In this document: positions 9,456 through 18,776 of the stretch, in pieces | How the letters are laid out: each line of letters opens with the position of its first letter | Position numbering within the stretch: position 1 is the stretch's first letter | Assembly: GCF_934307085.1 (NCBI RefSeq) | Contig: NZ_CAKRCF010000010.1 | Span: 1-64,000, forward strand | Length of the DNA stretch: 64,000 bases | Source of the DNA: an uncultured Anaerobutyricum sp. | Lineage (GTDB): Bacteria > Bacillota > Clostridia > Lachnospirales > Lachnospiraceae | Direction of reading: 5' to 3' | Made by a program: the position numbers and the translations under genes | Notes under the pieces: generated by a model | Told to the model about the DNA's origin: nothing | The model's input: only the letters and a program-made list of their open reading frames with translations | The model's database searches: none

Positions 9456-9692
9456 TTCCCGGAACTTTCGTTCTGGATTACATATATTTGTTCAAGACTA
9501 TAAAACCATAAGAAGTTTTAAAAAATATTAAAACTATGATTTGATTTTACGTTTTGAATAATTATGATTGCATAGAAAAAATGTATTTTTAGAAGCAAAA
9601 GATTTGTCATTAAATATGTCTTATAGAGGCAGGCAAAAGGAGCTTACAAAATACATCAAAACAAAAAAGAAAGAAAAAGTGAGGTTTATATT

Positions 9693-9917
9693 ATGTTTGA
9701 AAAAATTAAAGAATTAATCGTGGAGTCCTTAGGAATTGAAGAAGATCAGGTAACAATGGAAGCATCTTTCAAAGATGATTTAAAAGTAGATTCTCTTGAC
9801 CTTTTTGAGATGGTTATGAGTCTTGAAGATGAGTTCGATGTAGAGATTCCTACAGAAGAGTTAGAGAAGATGGTAACTGTTGGAGACGTTGTAAAGTATA
9901 TCGAAGAACATAAATAG
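9693..9917 (+). CDS. acpP: Acyl carrier protein
   Basis: This 74-residue acidic helical protein carries growing acyl chains on 4'-phosphopantetheine. The attachment serine is Ser34 in [10 protein letters not shown], a slight variant of the common DSLE motif. It starts 237 bp after fabH, and that gap has its own AT-rich leader, so a second promoter is possible. The fabK gene follows 14 bp downstream, so the two are probably translated from one message. Confidence 0.95.
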   Translation: MFEKIKELIVESLGIEEDQVTMEASFKDDLKVDSLDLFEMVMSLEDEFDVEIPTEELEKMVTVGDVVKYIEEHK

Positions 9918-9931
9918 GCAGAGGTAAAAGA

Positions 9932-10876
9932 ATGAAAACAGTGATTACAGAATTGCTTGGAATTGAGTACCCGGTAATTCAGGGCGGTATGGCATGGGTT
10001 GGAACAGCCGAGCTTGCCGCCGCTGTTTCCGAAGCCGGAGGACTTGGAATCATTGGTGCCGGCGGTGCACCAGCTTCCTGGGTAGAAGAACAGATTCACA
10101 AAGTGAAGGAAAAGACAGACAAGCCATTTGGTGTGAATCTGATGTTATTAAATCCAGAAGCAGATGCGATTGCAGAGTTGATTATTAAAGAAAATGTAAA
10201 AGTAGTAACAACAGGTGCCGGTAACCCGGAAAAATATATGGAAGCATGGAAGAATGCAGGCGTTCGTGTGATTCCAGTCGTAGCAAGTACTGCTCTTGCA
10301 AAACGAATGGAAAAGGCAGGCGCTGATGCGGTAATTGCAGAAGGTACAGAGTCTGGCGGACATATCGGAGAGACTACAACAATGGCATTAGTACCTCAGG
10401 TTGTTGATGCAGTAAATATTCCAGTTATCGCAGCTGGTGGAATTGCAGATGGAAGAGGAATGGCAGCTGCTTTTATGCTTGGTGCAAAGGCTATTCAGAT
10501 GGGAACAATTTTTGTTGCATCGAAAGAGTCTATTGTAAGTGACGCTTATAAAAATAAGGTAATTAAAGCAAGAGATATTGATACGAAAGTAACCGGAAGA
10601 ACAACAGGACATCCGGTACGATGTTTAAGAAATCAGCAAACAAGAGAGTATTTGAAGTTAGAGCAGGAAGGTGCTTCCTTTGAAGAACTTGAGAAGCTGA
10701 CACTTGGCGGTCTTAGAAAAGCAGTGATTGATGGCGATGTGATTCATGGCAGTGTGATGGCAGGCCAGATTGCCGGTCTTGTAAAGGACAGCAGAAGTTG
10801 TAAAGAAATTATCGAAGGAATCTGTAAGGAGATGAAAGAAGTCATTCTTTCACAGGCAGAGAATATCGGGAGGTAG
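9932..10876 (+). CDS. fabK: Flavin-dependent enoyl-ACP reductase II
   Basis: It reduces enoyl-ACP with NAD(P)H and FMN at the end of each elongation round, replacing the FabI-type enzyme. The 314-residue protein is a TIM barrel of the 2-nitropropane dioxygenase superfamily, with GIEYPVIQGGMAWVG at the start, the catalytic-region motif AEGTESGGHIGE near residue 130, and the phosphate-binding IAAGGIADGRG and GAKAIQMGT segments. A position between acpP and fabD is standard for FabK in streptococci and clostridia. No FabI is in the window. Confidence 0.92.
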   Translation: MKTVITELLGIEYPVIQGGMAWVGTAELAAAVSEAGGLGIIGAGGAPASWVEEQIHKVKEKTDKPFGVNLMLLNPEADAIAELIIKENVKVVTTGAGNPEKYMEAWKNAGVRVIPVVASTALAKRMEKAGADAVIAEGTESGGHIGETTTMALVPQVVDAVNIPVIAAGGIADGRGMAAAFMLGAKAIQMGTIFVASKESIVSDAYKNKVIKARDIDTKVTGRTTGHPVRCLRNQQTREYLKLEQEGASFEELEKLTLGGLRKAVIDGDVIHGSVMAGQIAGLVKDSRSCKEIIEGICKEMKEVILSQAENIGR

Positions 10877-10881
10877 AGTAA

Positions 10882-11808
10882 ATGAGTAAAATAGCATTTC
10901 TTTATCCGGGACAGGGAGCACAGGTCGCAGGAATGGGTAAAGATTTTTATGAACAAAGCCCACTGGCAAAAGAAGTATTTGATAAGAGCTGTGAGATTTT
11001 AGGACAGGATATGAAACATATCTGTTTTGAGGAAAATGAACTCCTTGACAGAACGGATTATACACAGGCTGCATTAGTTACTACCTGTATGGCAATGACA
11101 AAAGAGATTATGGCAAGAGGGCTTACACCAGACATGACAGCCGGACTTAGTCTTGGAGAATATTGTGCGATTACAACAGCAGGCGGCATGGAGCTTGAGG
11201 ATGCTATTAAGATGGTATGGATTCGTGGAAACCTCATGCATAATGCAGTGCCGGAAGGAAAAGGAGGCATGGCTGCAGTACTTGGTCTTTCGGGAGAAGC
11301 AGTAAATGAGGCGATTGCATACATGGAAGGTGTTTACGTTGCAAATTACAACTGCCCAGGACAGATTGTTATTACTGGAGATAAGGAAGCAGTAACCAAT
11401 GCAGCACCGTCGTTAAAAGAGGCAGGGGCAAAGCGTGTTATTCCATTAAATGTCAGCGGACCATTCCATTCCATTTACTTAAAAGAAGCAGGAGAGAAGC
11501 TTTATCAGGCACTTTCCGAAGTGACATTAGGAGAGTTAAAGATTCCTTATGTGACAAATGTGGATGCAAGTATCGTGACAGATACGACAAGAACAAAAGA
11601 ATTATTAAAAGAACAGGTTTATTCCTCCGTTTTATGGGAGCAGAGTGTGCGTGCCATGATAGCAGACGGTGTGGACGTTTTCGTAGAAATCGGTCCGGGA
11701 AAGACTTTGAGCGGCTTTATGAGAAAGATTGACCGTAACGTAAAGATGTTCCGAATCGGAACGATGAAAGATATCGACAAGACAGTGGAAGCTATAAAGG
11801 AGTTATAG
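10882..11808 (+). CDS. fabD: Malonyl-CoA:ACP transacylase
   Basis: It moves malonate from CoA to ACP to feed chain elongation. The 308-residue protein has the family signature: FLYPGQGAQ at the start, the nucleophile Ser90 in AGLSLGEYC, and the catalytic histidine in VSGPFHS near residue 195. It begins 5 bp after the fabK stop and ends 2 bp before fabG, so the genes are tightly coupled. Length and motif spacing are normal. Confidence 0.95.
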   Translation: MSKIAFLYPGQGAQVAGMGKDFYEQSPLAKEVFDKSCEILGQDMKHICFEENELLDRTDYTQAALVTTCMAMTKEIMARGLTPDMTAGLSLGEYCAITTAGGMELEDAIKMVWIRGNLMHNAVPEGKGGMAAVLGLSGEAVNEAIAYMEGVYVANYNCPGQIVITGDKEAVTNAAPSLKEAGAKRVIPLNVSGPFHSIYLKEAGEKLYQALSEVTLGELKIPYVTNVDASIVTDTTRTKELLKEQVYSSVLWEQSVRAMIADGVDVFVEIGPGKTLSGFMRKIDRNVKMFRIGTMKDIDKTVEAIKEL

Positions 11809-11810
11809 AT

Positions 11811-12554
11811 ATGTTATTAGAAGGAAAAACAGCAATTGTGACCGGCGCGTCCGGCGGAATCGGAAAAGCAGTTGCCATTGCTCTTGCAAAAGAAGGGGCA
11901 GCAGTAGCCGTACATTTTCACGGAAATGAAGAAAAGGCACTTCTCGTAAAAAAAGAAATTGAAGAGGCAGGTGGAAAAGCAGAAATTTTCCGTGCCAATG
12001 TTGCAGATTTTGAAGAATGTAATGCATTAGTAAAAGCGGTAGCCAAAACATTTGGCAGCATTGATATTCTTGTAAATAATGCGGGAATTACAAAAGATGG
12101 TCTTTTAATGGCTATGAGTGAGGCAGATTTCGATAATGTAATTGATACGAACTTAAAGGGATGTTTCCAGATGATTCGTTTTGCGAGCCGTCGCATGATG
12201 AAGCAGAGATATGGAAGAATCATCAATGTAAGTTCCGTTTCCGGCGTCGCCGGAAATGCCGGTCAGGCGAACTATAGTGCATCCAAAGCAGGAATAATTG
12301 GATTAACCAAATCCGCAGCAAAAGAATTAGCGTCCAGAGGAATTACCTGTAACGCCATTGCTCCGGGATTCGTAAAGACAGAGATGACAGATGTACTTTC
12401 TGATGAAGTAAAAGAAAATGCAAAGAAACAGATTCCACTTGGCCGTTTTGCGGAGCCGGAAGATATTGCGAATGCAGCAGTCTTTTTAGCTTCTGACAAA
12501 GCGTCTTATATTACTGGTCAGGTACTTTTAGTGGATGGCGGTATGGTGATGTAA
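11811..12554 (+). CDS. fabG: 3-oxoacyl-ACP reductase
   Basis: This short-chain dehydrogenase uses NADPH to reduce 3-ketoacyl-ACP. In its 247 residues it has the nucleotide-binding motif TGASGGIGKA (11-20), NNAGIT near 86-91, a catalytic serine near 139, and the YSASK pair (Tyr about 152, Lys about 156). It starts 2 bp after fabD. A 221-bp AT-rich gap then separates it from fabF. Confidence 0.95.
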   Translation: MLLEGKTAIVTGASGGIGKAVAIALAKEGAAVAVHFHGNEEKALLVKKEIEEAGGKAEIFRANVADFEECNALVKAVAKTFGSIDILVNNAGITKDGLLMAMSEADFDNVIDTNLKGCFQMIRFASRRMMKQRYGRIINVSSVSGVAGNAGQANYSASKAGIIGLTKSAAKELASRGITCNAIAPGFVKTEMTDVLSDEVKENAKKQIPLGRFAEPEDIANAAVFLASDKASYITGQVLLVDGGMVM

Positions 12555-12775
12555 GTTATTTGGTTTTTTGTAGAGAGTATTAAAAAAACAGATAGAGAAA
12601 AGTCAGATAAAAACAAATGAAATAGAGCCAATAGATAATGGAAAGCCAGACAGGAACGAATCAGATAAAAATTAAGCAAGTAAAAGTGGACTAAAAATCA
12701 GATAAAAAATCAGGCAGAGAGAATCAATGACGGAAATTGATAAAAAGTCGATATAAAAGAAAGGATTTTTCTGAT

Positions 12776-14014
12776 ATGAAAAGAAGAGTAGTAATTACCG
12801 GAATGGGTGCTGTGACTCCGATCGGAAACACATTAGACGAATTCTGGAATGGAATTAAAGAAGAGAAAGTAGGTATTGGAGCAATCACAAAGTTTGATAC
12901 CGAAGAATATAAAGTAAAGATTGCAGCTGAAGTAAAAGATTTTAACGTAAAAGAAAGACTTGATAACAAGGCAGCAAGAAGAATGGAAGTCTTTTCCCAG
13001 TATGCCGTAGCTGCATCAAGAGAAGCATTTGCTATGGCAGGTCTTGATATGGAAAAAGAAGATCCATATCGTGTCGGTGTCATTATCGGTTCTGGCATCG
13101 GTGGACTTTCTAGTATGGAAAAAGAACATGAAAAAATTATTACAAAGGGACCAAAGAGAGTTAGCCCAATGTTAATCCCTTTAATGATTTCGAATATGGC
13201 AGCAGGAAATGTAGCGATTGACTTAGGCTGCAAGGGTAAATGTACTGACGTAGTAACTGCCTGTGCGACAGGAAGTAACTCTATCGGAGATGCCCTTCGT
13301 GCCATTCAGTACGGAGATGCCGATGTTATGCTTGCCGGTGGAACAGAAAGCAGTATCACACCAGTTGCCGTTGCTGGATTTACAAATCTGACTGCACTTT
13401 CCAGTGAGAGCGACCCGTTACGCGCGTCTCTTCCGTTTGATGAGGCAAGAGGCGGATTCGTTATTGGCGAGGGAGCCGGTGTTGTTGTATTAGAGGAATT
13501 AGAGCATGCGAAAAAGCGTGGGGCAAAGATTCTTGCAGAGTTAGCTGGATACGGTTCTACCTGTGATGCCTTCCACATCACTTCTCCTGCCGAAGACGGA
13601 AGTGGTGCTGCAAAAGCAATGGAACTTGCGATGGAAGAAGCAGGTGTAAAACCAGAAGAGGTAGATTACATTAACGCACATGGAACAGGAACCCATCACA
13701 ACGATTTATTTGAGACAAGAGCGGTAAGACGTGCTTTTGGTGAAAGCGCAGACCATTTAAAAATGAGTTCTACAAAGTCAATGATCGGACATTTGCTTGG
13801 AGCAGCTGGAGCGGTAGAGTTAATCGTTTGTGTGAAGTCCATCGAAGAAGGCTATATCCATCCAACCGTAGGAACAACCAATCCTGGTGAGGGATGCGAT
13901 CTAGACTATGTAATTAACGGAGCAGTAGAGCAGGAAGTGAATGTAGCCATCTCCAACTCTCTTGGTTTTGGAGGACATAACGCTTCTCTTCTTGTAAAGA
14001 AATACGAGGAGTAG
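12776..14014 (+). CDS. fabF: Beta-ketoacyl-ACP synthase II
   Basis: It elongates acyl-ACP with malonyl-ACP. I place the start at the ATG giving MKRRVVITGMG, which has an AAAGGA site 10 bases upstream and matches the family N-terminus, rather than an in-frame ATG 39 bases earlier. The catalytic Cys-His-His set is visible: TACATGSNS near residue 162, NAHGTGTHHND near 300, and MIGHLLGAAGA near 340. The leader (12555-12775) has about three copies of the sequence ATCAGATAAAAA, which may be sequence drift rather than operators. Confidence 0.95.
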   Translation: MKRRVVITGMGAVTPIGNTLDEFWNGIKEEKVGIGAITKFDTEEYKVKIAAEVKDFNVKERLDNKAARRMEVFSQYAVAASREAFAMAGLDMEKEDPYRVGVIIGSGIGGLSSMEKEHEKIITKGPKRVSPMLIPLMISNMAAGNVAIDLGCKGKCTDVVTACATGSNSIGDALRAIQYGDADVMLAGGTESSITPVAVAGFTNLTALSSESDPLRASLPFDEARGGFVIGEGAGVVVLEELEHAKKRGAKILAELAGYGSTCDAFHITSPAEDGSGAAKAMELAMEEAGVKPEEVDYINAHGTGTHHNDLFETRAVRRAFGESADHLKMSSTKSMIGHLLGAAGAVELIVCVKSIEEGYIHPTVGTTNPGEGCDLDYVINGAVEQEVNVAISNSLGFGGHNASLLVKKYEE

Positions 14015-14020
14015 ACAGAT

Positions 14021-14527
14021 ATGGATTATCAGCAGATTTTAGAATTAGTAAAAGAAGTATCAAAAGCAGGACTTACGAACTTTGAATATACAGAGGGAAA
14101 CATCCGCATTGCCATGAGTTGTCCACAGCCAGAAGAAAAAATCGTTGTGCCAGCTTCAAACATTGCATTACAGGAGGCTATTGGTGTTGGAGTAAGCGGT
14201 GTGAATGAGGTAAACAGTAATGGTACGAATGCAGTGGGAACTACAAGCGCTGTAGCGGCACAGTCACAGACAGAAAACATCGGAGAAAAAGGTGGAAATC
14301 TTGTGAAGTCCCCATTGGTTGGTACATTTTATGCAGCACCTTCTGAAGATGCGGAACCTTTCGTAAAAGTTGGGGATACCGTAAAGAAGGGGCAGACATT
14401 AGCCATTGTTGAGGCAATGAAACTTATGAATGAGATTGAGAGCGAATTTGATGGCGTAGTCACAGAAATTCTTGTAGAGAATGAAGACAATGTGGAATAT
14501 GGACAGCCGTTATTCAGAATTCAGTAA
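14021..14527 (+). CDS. accB: Biotin carboxyl carrier protein of acetyl-CoA carboxylase
   Basis: This 168-residue carrier holds the biotin that shuttles carboxyl groups from AccC to AccDA. An N-terminal region and a low-complexity linker rich in Asn, Thr, Ala and Gln (about 58-90) lead into the biotinyl domain. The biotin lysine is in EAMKLMNEI near residue 133, and SPLVGTFYAAP marks the start of the domain. It begins 6 bp after fabF. No biotin ligase gene is in the window. Confidence 0.95.
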   Translation: MDYQQILELVKEVSKAGLTNFEYTEGNIRIAMSCPQPEEKIVVPASNIALQEAIGVGVSGVNEVNSNGTNAVGTTSAVAAQSQTENIGEKGGNLVKSPLVGTFYAAPSEDAEPFVKVGDTVKKGQTLAIVEAMKLMNEIESEFDGVVTEILVENEDNVEYGQPLFRIQ

Positions 14528-14593
14528 TGCATATTAATAACTACAAAAACATGTTTTTATAAATAAAGCAGTAAACGGGTTGAAAGAAAAATT

Positions 14594-15019
14594 ATGAGAT
14601 TAGGAATTAAAGAAATTGAACAGATTTTACCACACAGACATCCATTTCTCTTAGTTGATTATATTGAAGAAATGGAGCCAGGTGTTAGTGCCGTAGGATA
14701 TAAATGTGTAACATTTCATGAGGACTTTTTCCGTGGACATTTTCCGCAGGAGCCAGTTATGCCAGGCGTTCTTACAGTAGAAGCGTTAGCACAGGTAGGA
14801 GCAGTTGCCATTCTTTCTTTAGAAGAGAATAAAGGAAAGACCGCATATTTTGGTGGAATTAATAAATGTCGTTTTAAGGGGAAAATTGTTCCGGGTGATA
14901 AAGTAAAACTTGAGACAAAAATTGTAAAACGCAAAGGTCCAATGGGTGTGGGAGAAGCTACGGCCTACGTGGACGGAAAAGTAGTTGTAAAGGCAGAATT
15001 AACATTTATGGTTGGATAA
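14594..15019 (+). CDS. fabZ: 3-hydroxyacyl-ACP dehydratase
   Basis: This 141-residue hot-dog-fold enzyme dehydrates 3-hydroxyacyl-ACP. The N-terminal LPHRHPFLLVDYI motif and the FRGHFPQEPVMPGV motif with the catalytic histidine are intact, and GV-LTVEALAQVGA follows with the family glutamate. It sits between accB and accC as in many Firmicutes fab clusters. A 190-bp gap with a weak purine/pyrimidine hairpin near 15040-15080 separates it from accC. Confidence 0.95.
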   Translation: MRLGIKEIEQILPHRHPFLLVDYIEEMEPGVSAVGYKCVTFHEDFFRGHFPQEPVMPGVLTVEALAQVGAVAILSLEENKGKTAYFGGINKCRFKGKIVPGDKVKLETKIVKRKGPMGVGEATAYVDGKVVVKAELTFMVG

Positions 15020-15209
15020 TTAGTCAGACAAATTGAATAGGAAAAGGAAATAGATGAAAGAGTCAGTTTTTCTTTTCCTTATGTCGGTACAATGTTTTAT
15101 CAAAATAAGTCTTAAGAAAGATAGGCAGAACATAGAGATAGCATAGAAAGAATTTTAGGATAGAGAATTGTGACAAAAATTGTCATAATGAAGATAAAAG
15201 GAGAATGAA

Positions 15210-16574
15210 ATGATTCGGAAAATATTGATTGCAAACAGAGGAGAGATTGCCATCCGCATCATCCGTGCTTGCAGAGAGATGGGAATTGAAACTGTTGCAG
15301 TGTATTCCGAAGCAGACCGGGAGGCACTTCACACACAGCTTGCCGATGAGGCGGTCTGTATCGGACCTGCTGCAGCAAAAGACAGTTATTTGAATATGGA
15401 GCAGATTATCAGTGCAACGATAATTACTGGTGCGGATGCGATTCATCCGGGATTTGGTTTTTTATCAGAAAACAGCCAGTTTGCGAAGCTGTGTGAGGCC
15501 TGCCACATTACTTTTATTGGCCCAGATTCTGATATTATTGCCCGACTTGGCAATAAGGCAGTGGCAAGACAGACGATGGTAGATGCCGGTGTTCCGGTAA
15601 TTCCAGGTTGTCAGAAGGCACTTACCGATGTAAAAGAAGCATTGGAAATTGCCAAAGAAATCGGATTTCCAGTTATCGTAAAGGCCGTTCTTGGCGGCGG
15701 CGGTAAGGGAATGCGTGTTGCCTATACAGAGGACGAGTTTGAGAATGCATTCTTAATGGCACAGAAAGAATCAGGACTTGCTTTTGGTGATGAGAGTATG
15801 TACTTAGAGCATTTTGTAGAAAATCCTCGTCATATCGAGTTTCAGATTCTTGCCGATAACTATGGCAATGTTATTCATTTAGGAGAACGTGACTGTTCCG
15901 TACAGAGAAATCACCAGAAAGTCATCGAGGAATCTCCATCAGCAGCAGTTGATGAGGAACTTCGCGAAAAAATGGGACGGGCAGCTGTTCTTGCAGCAAA
16001 GGCAGCAGGTTATAAGAATGCCGGAACAATTGAATTTCTCCTTGAAAAAGATAAGAGTTTTTATTTTATGGAAATGAATACCCGTATTCAGGTAGAACAT
16101 CCTGTTACAGAATGGGTTACAGGTATTGATCTGATTAAGGCGCAGATTCGAATTGCTGACGGTGAGAAGTTAAAATGGAAGCAGGAAGATATTCAGATTA
16201 CAGGGCACGCGATTGAGTGTCGTATCAACGCAGAAGACCCTTCAAAGAACTTTCGCCCATGTCCAGGAAGAATTACCGATATGTATCTCCCAGGAGGAAA
16301 AGGTGTTCGTATCGATAGTGCAATCTACAGTGGATGTGAAGTATCTCCATATTATGATTCTATGATTACGAAGCTTATTGTATTTGCGGCAACAAGAAAA
16401 GAAGCGATTGCGAAAATGCATCGTGCATTAGGTGAAGTTATCATTGAGGGAATTACAACAAATATTGATTTCCTTTATGAGATTATGGAACGAGAGGATT
16501 ATCAGGAAGGCGATTTTACGATTCAGTATTTGGAAAAGGTTCTTGCAGAGCGTAGTCAGGAAATCGAAAAGTAA
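15210..16574 (+). CDS. accC: Biotin carboxylase subunit of acetyl-CoA carboxylase
   Basis: It carboxylates biotin on AccB using ATP and bicarbonate. The 454-residue ATP-grasp protein has the normal N-domain start (KILIANRGEIAIRIIRAC), a glycine-rich ATP loop GGGGKGMR near residue 165, RDCSVQRNHQK near 232, and the MNTRIQVEHPVTE active-site segment near 288. A strong AAAGGAG site precedes the ATG. It is followed, after 230 bp without a gene, by the fused AccDA. Confidence 0.95.
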   Translation: MIRKILIANRGEIAIRIIRACREMGIETVAVYSEADREALHTQLADEAVCIGPAAAKDSYLNMEQIISATIITGADAIHPGFGFLSENSQFAKLCEACHITFIGPDSDIIARLGNKAVARQTMVDAGVPVIPGCQKALTDVKEALEIAKEIGFPVIVKAVLGGGGKGMRVAYTEDEFENAFLMAQKESGLAFGDESMYLEHFVENPRHIEFQILADNYGNVIHLGERDCSVQRNHQKVIEESPSAAVDEELREKMGRAAVLAAKAAGYKNAGTIEFLLEKDKSFYFMEMNTRIQVEHPVTEWVTGIDLIKAQIRIADGEKLKWKQEDIQITGHAIECRINAEDPSKNFRPCPGRITDMYLPGGKGVRIDSAIYSGCEVSPYYDSMITKLIVFAATRKEAIAKMHRALGEVIIEGITTNIDFLYEIMEREDYQEGDFTIQYLEKVLAERSQEIEK

Positions 16575-16804
16575 GAGTCAAATCTTATTTTGCGATGTAT
16601 CTTTGGGATGTATTTCATATTTATTTGGTTGACGTATCTCATTGCGTGGTCTTCATTTAGGCGAAATCTTTTGTAAATTGTGATATACATCTTGAAGAAA
16701 AATTTTCCAGACATACTCTTGAAGAGATGGGAAAAATAAATAGTCAATGAACCGTAGTTAAAACATAACAGGTTTTCCTTTGTTATGTACGAAAGGATTT
16801 ATTT

Positions 16805-18598
16805 ATGAAATTAAAAAGTATATTTAAGAAAACACCCGTCACAAAACCGGAAGTAAAAGAAACTGCCAGCCAGGTAAAGCCGGAAGTTCCAGAAGGACTT
16901 TTAAAACGCTGTAATAAATGTGGAAAGGGTATTTTCACAGAAGATTATAAAAATAATTTATACATCTGTCCAAAGTGCGGCGGTTATCTGCGTATGCCTG
17001 CCCAGAAAAGAATTGAATTTTTAACAGAAAAGGATTCTTTTGAGGAATGGGATACCGGTCTTATGACAGAGAATCCCCTGCATATGATTGGATATCCGGA
17101 TAGAATCAAGTCCCTACAGGAAAAAACAAAGCTAGACGAAGCAGTTATTACAGGAAAAGCCCGTATAGGAGAAAATGAAGTTGCTCTTATGGTGATGGAT
17201 GGAAGATTTCTCATGGCAAGTATGGGAGAAGTTGTTGGTGAAAAAATCGCAAGAGGTGTAGAACGAGCTACAAAAGAAAAGCTTCCTGTTATTATTTTTA
17301 CTTGCTCTGGCGGTGCAAGAATGCAGGAAGGTATGACTTCACTTATGCAGATGGCAAAAACATCTGCCGCGTTAAAACGACACAGTGACGCCGGATTATT
17401 ATATATCACCGTTCTCACAGATCCGACAACAGGCGGTGTCACTGCAAGTTTTGCAATGCTTGGCGATATTATTTTAGCAGAGCCAAAGGCACTCATCGGA
17501 TTTGCAGGCCCACGAGTGATTGAGCAGACAATTCATAAGAAACTACCCAAAGGATTCCAGCGTTCCGAATTTCTCTTAAAACACGGTTTTATTGATAAAA
17601 TCGTTGAGAGAAAAGATATGAAAACAGTGTTGGAAAAGATTCTTACAATGCATCGGTTGACGGCAAACAATATAGCAGAGAATACAGCAAAAAATGTAGA
17701 ATTTAATAACAATGGTATTGTAGTGGCATCAAAACAGGGAGTAGATAAAACAACGAAAGTGGTTAAAATGTCCCGTAAACAAAAACTTTCCGCAACACAG
17801 AAAAAACGTGCTTCCGAAAAGACCGCCTGGGAACGTGTTCTGACTTCTCGTGAAAAAAATCGTCCAGTTGGTGAAGATTATATCAGTGGATTGTTCGAAG
17901 AATTTATCGAATTTCATGGAGACAGAAACTATGGGGATGATGCCGCCATCTGTGGAGGTATTGCTTATTTTCAAGGACAGCCGGTAACTGTTATTGCTCA
18001 GATGAAAGGAAAAAATACTTCAGAAAATATCGAGCGTAACTTTGGAATGCCAGAACCAGAGGGATATCGCAAGGCACTTCGTCTTATGAAGCAGGCAGAA
18101 AAGTTCCATCGTCCAATCATCTGTTTTGTCGATACACCGGGAGCTTTTTGTGGAATGGAAGCCGAGGAACGAGGACAGGGCGAAGCCATTGCCAGAAACC
18201 TCTATGAAATGTCAGCTTTAAAGACCCCTATTCTTTCCGTATTAATCGGAGAAGGAGGCAGCGGCGGTGCACTTGCAATGGCAGTGGCTGATGAAGTCTG
18301 GATTCTTGAAAATGCAGTATATTCCATTCTTTCCCCAGAAGGATATGCCGCTATTTTATGGAAAGATGGCAGTCAGGCAGCTCGCGCAGCAAAAGCGATG
18401 AAGCTGACTTCCTATGACTTGTACAAGGCAGGTTTTGTTGAAAAAATTATTCCAGAACCAGAATCTTATACTTTAGATTCAATCATGAATGTGTTTGATA
18501 ACTTAGAAGAAAATATCAGTATATTTTTAGAAGACAATAAAGCAATGACAGAGGAAGAAAGAGTTGAGACAAGATATCAGCGTTTTCGCAGTATGTAG
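16805..18598 (+). CDS. accDA: Fused acetyl-CoA carboxylase carboxyltransferase (AccD-AccA)
   Basis: One 597-residue protein carries both carboxyltransferase halves that make malonyl-CoA from carboxybiotin and acetyl-CoA. Residues about 30-290 are AccD, with the four-cysteine zinc ribbon (CNKCG near 36-40, CPKCG near 55-59) and the GGARMQEG crotonase-like core. Residues about 340-597 are AccA, with FEEFIEFHGDR, FVDTPGAFCG and GEGGSGGALA motifs. A basic linker of about 40 residues joins them. In many bacteria these are two genes. The reading frame is continuous, so this is a real fusion rather than a misread stop. Confidence 0.93.
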   Translation: MKLKSIFKKTPVTKPEVKETASQVKPEVPEGLLKRCNKCGKGIFTEDYKNNLYICPKCGGYLRMPAQKRIEFLTEKDSFEEWDTGLMTENPLHMIGYPDRIKSLQEKTKLDEAVITGKARIGENEVALMVMDGRFLMASMGEVVGEKIARGVERATKEKLPVIIFTCSGGARMQEGMTSLMQMAKTSAALKRHSDAGLLYITVLTDPTTGGVTASFAMLGDIILAEPKALIGFAGPRVIEQTIHKKLPKGFQRSEFLLKHGFIDKIVERKDMKTVLEKILTMHRLTANNIAENTAKNVEFNNNGIVVASKQGVDKTTKVVKMSRKQKLSATQKKRASEKTAWERVLTSREKNRPVGEDYISGLFEEFIEFHGDRNYGDDAAICGGIAYFQGQPVTVIAQMKGKNTSENIERNFGMPEPEGYRKALRLMKQAEKFHRPIICFVDTPGAFCGMEAEERGQGEAIARNLYEMSALKTPILSVLIGEGGSGGALAMAVADEVWILENAVYSILSPEGYAAILWKDGSQAARAAKAMKLTSYDLYKAGFVEKIIPEPESYTLDSIMNVFDNLEENISIFLEDNKAMTEEERVETRYQRFRSM

Positions 18599-18776
18599 GG
18601 GACGCTTTATGAAGAACTAATATTAATTCACATCAAATAAAATGAAATATCTGTATGATGCGTAGTGGCATTTAATGGAGTATGTCAGTTATTAGATTTT
18701 TCATGTTGAATATAAACGTAGAAAATGGTGTATTAGTTGGGTGAAAGATATTAGTACTTACAGGAGAATGTAATTT

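Noticed and set aside
12724..13305. 193-codon open frame on the minus strand inside fabF
   Set aside because: It lies wholly opposite a well-supported gene, has a composition of Ser, Phe, Ala and Pro typical of an antisense shadow, and has no ribosome binding site.
16984..17496. 170-codon open frame opposite accD
   Set aside because: It is a mirror of the AccD coding strand with no start signal and no family match.
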